From: an uncultured Bdellovibrio sp.
GTDB taxonomy: Bacteria; Bdellovibrionota; Bdellovibrionia; Bdellovibrionales; Bdellovibrionaceae
Assembly (NCBI GenBank): GCA_937871355.1
Contig: CALMPX010000149.1
Coordinates: 1 to 8,462 of the forward strand
Length of the DNA stretch: 8,462 nt
Reading direction: 5' to 3'
Numbering within the stretch: position 1 is the first letter of the stretch; every line of letters starts with the position of its first letter. Both the position numbers and the translations under genes were made by a program. The notes below the pieces were generated by a model. It was not told the origin of the DNA, searched no databases, and saw only the letters and a list, made by a program, of their open reading frames with translations. Below are positions 7,193-8,462 of this stretch, piece after piece.

Positions 7193-7233
7193 TTTGTTAA
7201 AATGAGAGCCTTATACCCTCTAATTTTAACAAA
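7193..7233. repeat. Long inverted repeat over the ogt stop codon
   Basis: TTTGTTAAAAT (7193-7203) and ATTTTAACAAA (7223-7233) are perfect 11-bp inverted copies. After one G-A mismatch the stem gains four more pairs (AGAG with CTCT), leaving a nine-base loop. It covers the last codons and stop of ogt. The outer stem is A+T-rich and no immediate T-run follows on the minus strand, so it is not a standard terminator. It may be a decay or processing element for the ogt-operon message. Confidence 0.6.
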
Positions 7234-7736
7234 TACTGCTTAACAGAAAGGCCTCCAGCGTAGCCCGTCAACCTTCCAGAGGCTCCAATGACTCGGTGAC
7301 AGGGCACTATAATCGAAATGGGGTTCTTGCCATTGCAGGCTCCGACGGCGCGAACAGCCTTGGGGCGACCAATTTGCAAGGCTTGTACGCCGTAGGTGAT
7401 GTGTTTCCCGTAGGGAATTTTCTGCAACTCATTCCAAACCTGTTTTTGAAAATCAGTCCCATTAAACTCTAATGGCAAATCGAAAATCTTTCTTTTTCCG
7501 GCAAAGTATTCCTTTAATTGCTTTTCGGTGGCTTTTAAAATTTTATGATCATCCCCGTTTTTTAATTCTAACGAGGCCATATGATCATGCGAATGCTTTT
7601 TCATTTGAACAACAACTAAAGATTTATCATTAGCGACTAAATCGAGAACACCAATCGGTGTTTTTATTTTTTTATGCCAGTAGTTTTCATTATTTTCTGA
7701 CTTTTTGTTTTTGACTGGGCGATGTGCGCGTTCCAT
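7197..7736 (-). CDS. ogt: Methylated-DNA--protein-cysteine methyltransferase
   Basis: This encodes 179 residues. The protein removes methyl or other small alkyl groups from O6-alkylguanine (and O4-alkylthymine) in DNA by transfer to its own cysteine, which it uses once. Residues about 20-90 form the N-terminal domain (TPIGVLDLVAND then KATEKQLKEYFAGKRKIFDLPLEF). About 92-177 form the catalytic domain, with GTDFQKQVWNELQKIPYG, the helix-turn-helix region ITYGVQALQIGRPKAVRAVG, and the active site VPCHRVIG with nucleophile Cys146. Tyr115 and Arg129 fall at the usual flipping positions and Asn135 at the usual hinge; a second Cys at 134 occupies a site that is often Ala. The N-terminus begins with a basic stretch ahead of the domain. 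The ATG at 7736 is preceded by AAGGA with an 11-base gap, long but acceptable. A promoter (7764-7792) is visible. Three exported-protein genes follow 79 bases downstream on the same strand. Confidence 0.95.
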   Translation of the reverse strand: MERAHRPVKNKKSENNENYWHKKIKTPIGVLDLVANDKSLVVVQMKKHSHDHMASLELKNGDDHKILKATEKQLKEYFAGKRKIFDLPLEFNGTDFQKQVWNELQKIPYGKHITYGVQALQIGRPKAVRAVGACNGKNPISIIVPCHRVIGASGRLTGYAGGLSVKQYLLKLEGIRLSF

Positions 7737-7763
7737 GGATTACAGTGTCCTTTTTTTGTTATG

Positions 7764-7792
7764 ATATAACTAAAACCCACCCGTTCGTTCAA
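7764..7792 (-). promoter_or_regulatory. Promoter of ogt
   Basis: On the minus strand TTGAAC (7792-7787) and TTATAT (7769-7764) are separated by exactly 17 bases, a good sigma70-type promoter. Start would be near 7757 and leader about 20 bases. An adjacent direct repeat GTTCGTTC (7783-7790) overlaps the -35 and might be bound by a regulator; that is weak. Confidence 0.6.
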
Positions 7793-7861
7793 AAACGACC
7801 TGTTTCAGATATGATCAAAAAAAACAAAAAACTTAAAGTATAAAAACGAAGTGACACGATA

Positions 7862-7897
7862 AGCTTATTATTTAAGCTACCCGCAAAGGGTTTTTTT
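7862..7897 (+). terminator. Orphan plus-strand double hairpin with T-run
   Basis: On plus, AGCTTA (7862-7867), loop TTATT and TAAGCT (7873-7878) form a 6-bp stem. Immediately after, ACCC (7879-7882), loop GCAAA and GGGT (7888-7891) form a second, short stem running into seven T (7891-7897). The second stem plus T-run has terminator form but no plus-strand gene lies upstream; both flanking genes (ogt and tRNA-Arg) are on minus. It may end a small RNA or stop antisense transcription. Confidence 0.4.
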
Positions 7898-7916
7898 ACG
7901 ATGAGAAGAAAAAAAT

Positions 7917-7993
7917 TGGTGCGGACGGGAGGATTCGAACCTCCGACCACTTGATTCGTAGTCAAGTACTCTATCCAGCTGAGCTACGACCGC
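7917..7993 (-). tRNA. tRNA-Arg, anticodon ACG
   Basis: The minus-strand sequence folds as a 77-base cloverleaf with encoded CCA. The D stem is GCTC/GAGT, the anticodon stem CTTGA/TCAAG has loop CTACGAA (anticodon ACG, which is read as ICG after deamination in bacteria), and the T arm is GGAGG-TTCGAAT-CCTCC. Discriminator is A73. The acceptor stem is GCGGTCG against CGTCCGC: all pair except U5-U68. This is an unexpected mismatch in an otherwise canonical Arg tRNA. T7 begins two bases after the discriminator-CCA (7915-7909) and could serve termination. A weak TATATT -10 lies upstream at 8015-8010. Neighbours are ogt downstream on the same strand and tRNA-Ser divergent. Confidence 0.95.
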
Positions 7994-8051
7994 ACGTCGT
8001 AAATTAAGCAATATAATTGTGAAAGAAAGTTGTAACCATATATCGGTCCAA

Positions 8052-8083
8052 AATCAAGGAATGTGTTACAGCATTCCTTGATT
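8052..8083. repeat. Perfect 12-bp inverted repeat between two divergent tRNA genes
   Basis: AATCAAGGAATG (8052-8063), loop TGTTACAG and CATTCCTTGATT (8072-8083) pair perfectly over 12 bp. Past one mismatch two further pairs form. No T-run follows on plus; on minus the stem is followed by TTTTGG. It lies between divergent tRNA promoters, where no transcript needs to end, so a binding site or a supercoiling-sensitive cruciform is as likely as a terminator. Confidence 0.6.
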
Positions 8084-8162
8084 CTGTAAAAACGTTATGG
8101 CACTTTAGACGTTCGCCTTTTAAAAGAGGCACAATTAAGCTGATATAGACTACTATTCGTGC

Positions 8163-8255
8163 GGAGTGGTGGGTGAGTGGCTTAAACCAAGTCTTTGCTA
8201 AAGACTCGTACTACCAAAAGTGGTACCGTGGGTTCAAATCCCACCCACTCCGCCA
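8163..8255 (+). tRNA. tRNA-Ser, anticodon GCT
   Basis: This is a 93-base class II tRNA with encoded CCA. The acceptor stem GGAGTGG/CCACTCC is perfect, the anticodon stem AGTCT/AGACT encloses TTGCTAA (anticodon GCT, codons AGC and AGU), and the long variable arm GTACTAC-CAAAA-GTGGTAC (one G-U pair) is the serine hallmark. The T arm is GTGGG-TTCAAAT-CCCAC and the discriminator is G73, as in Ser tRNAs. Upstream, TATAGA (8144-8149) or TACTAT (8151-8156) may be the -10, without a good -35. A kinase-like gene starts 15 bases after CCA. Confidence 0.95.
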
Positions 8256-8270
8256 TTTAAAATTTCATTT

Positions 8271-8462
8271 ATGCAACCTCAACTTATTTTACTTAACGGA
8301 ACATCGAGCGCAGGCAAAAGCAGTATTGTTAAATGCCTACGTGAAAAGTTACATGCGCCCTACCTCGAGATAGGCTTAGACAAGTATCTTTACATGCTGC
8401 CAGATCGTTACCTCAAACCACCCCTCTGGGAGCAAGTTTGGGGGCACTCAAAATGCGCTGGC
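8271..8462 (+). CDS. Chloramphenicol phosphotransferase-like P-loop kinase, N-terminal part
   Basis: The first 64 residues are present and the frame is open to the window end. QLILLNGTSSAGKSSI has a Walker A P-loop (G10-T-S-S-A-G-K-S17) right at the N-terminus. It is followed by a helix and then YLEIGLDKYLYMLPDRYL, matching the CPT-like family (PF07931: LNGxSSxGKSSI, LD, LP motif), whose model is chloramphenicol 3-O-phosphotransferase. Most members have unknown substrates, and a role in resistance should not be assumed. No Shine-Dalgarno precedes the ATG, which is 15 bases after the 3' end of tRNA-Ser; the message could be released by tRNA processing and be nearly leaderless. A hand count gives about 47% G+C over 192 bases, seemingly above the window as a whole, though the sample is small. 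Family likely; function unknown. Confidence 0.8.
   Translation, partial: MQPQLILLNGTSSAGKSSIVKCLREKLHAPYLEIGLDKYLYMLPDRYLKPPLWEQVWGHSKCAG

Noticed and set aside
7811..7843. Ten-codon plus-strand reading frame MIKKNKKLKV
   Set aside because: It is A-rich, has no ribosome site, and nothing beyond its presence supports translation.
8173..8373. Open frame from a GTG crossing the tRNA-Ser and the kinase start
   Set aside because: It runs through a clear tRNA gene and is in a different frame from the P-loop protein.

Overview
The window looks like chromosomal DNA from a member of the Bdellovibrionota (Bdellovibrio-like predatory or related bacteria). This is inference. It rests on a TIGR02147/DUF4423 regulator, a type common in Bdellovibrio and Fibrobacter; on an exported metalloprotease with a GGWVSSGGE-type mature N-terminus that I associate with Bdellovibrio secreted proteins; and on the density of exported proteins. 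The DNA is A+T-rich, coding density is high, and no intergenic gap exceeds about 200 bases. I see no insertion sequence, CRISPR array, phage gene or replication origin.

Layout: (1) 80-1948 (+) encodes an exported DUF885 zinc peptidase. It meets, with no base between, a convergent TIGR02147 regulator at 1949-2791 (-), whose last codons contain a hairpin plus T-run that looks like its own terminator. (2) A 131-base divergent region with a tandem 9-bp repeat separates the regulator from a two-gene operon (+): a small outer-membrane beta-barrel protein (2923-3558) and a lipoprotein (3560-3988). These are probably translationally coupled and end at a strong bidirectional terminator (4012-4045). 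(3) On the minus strand, reading 7117 to 4073, lies a tight operon of three exported proteins with overlapping ends: a 391-residue unknown, a 232-residue cysteine-rich unknown and a matrixin-like HExxHxxGxxH metalloprotease. (4) Upstream of it on the same strand is ogt, a DNA alkyl-transfer repair protein with a good promoter. (5) The right end has tRNA-Arg(ACG) on minus and tRNA-Ser(GCT) on plus, divergently arranged around an inverted repeat. The start of a chloramphenicol-phosphotransferase-like P-loop kinase begins 15 bases after the tRNA-Ser and is cut by the window end.

How they fit: most proteins act in the envelope or outside the cell (peptidase, barrel, lipoprotein, protease operon). 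Two units are most worth study. One is the regulator with its divergent barrel-lipoprotein pair. The other is the overlapping exported operon, in which two cysteine-rich unknowns precede a secreted metalloprotease and could assist, inhibit or anchor it. Several non-coding structures (a terminator inside a coding end, an orphan plus-strand double hairpin, a 12-bp palindrome between the tRNAs) and a U-U mismatch in the tRNA-Arg acceptor stem are not explained by the genes alone.
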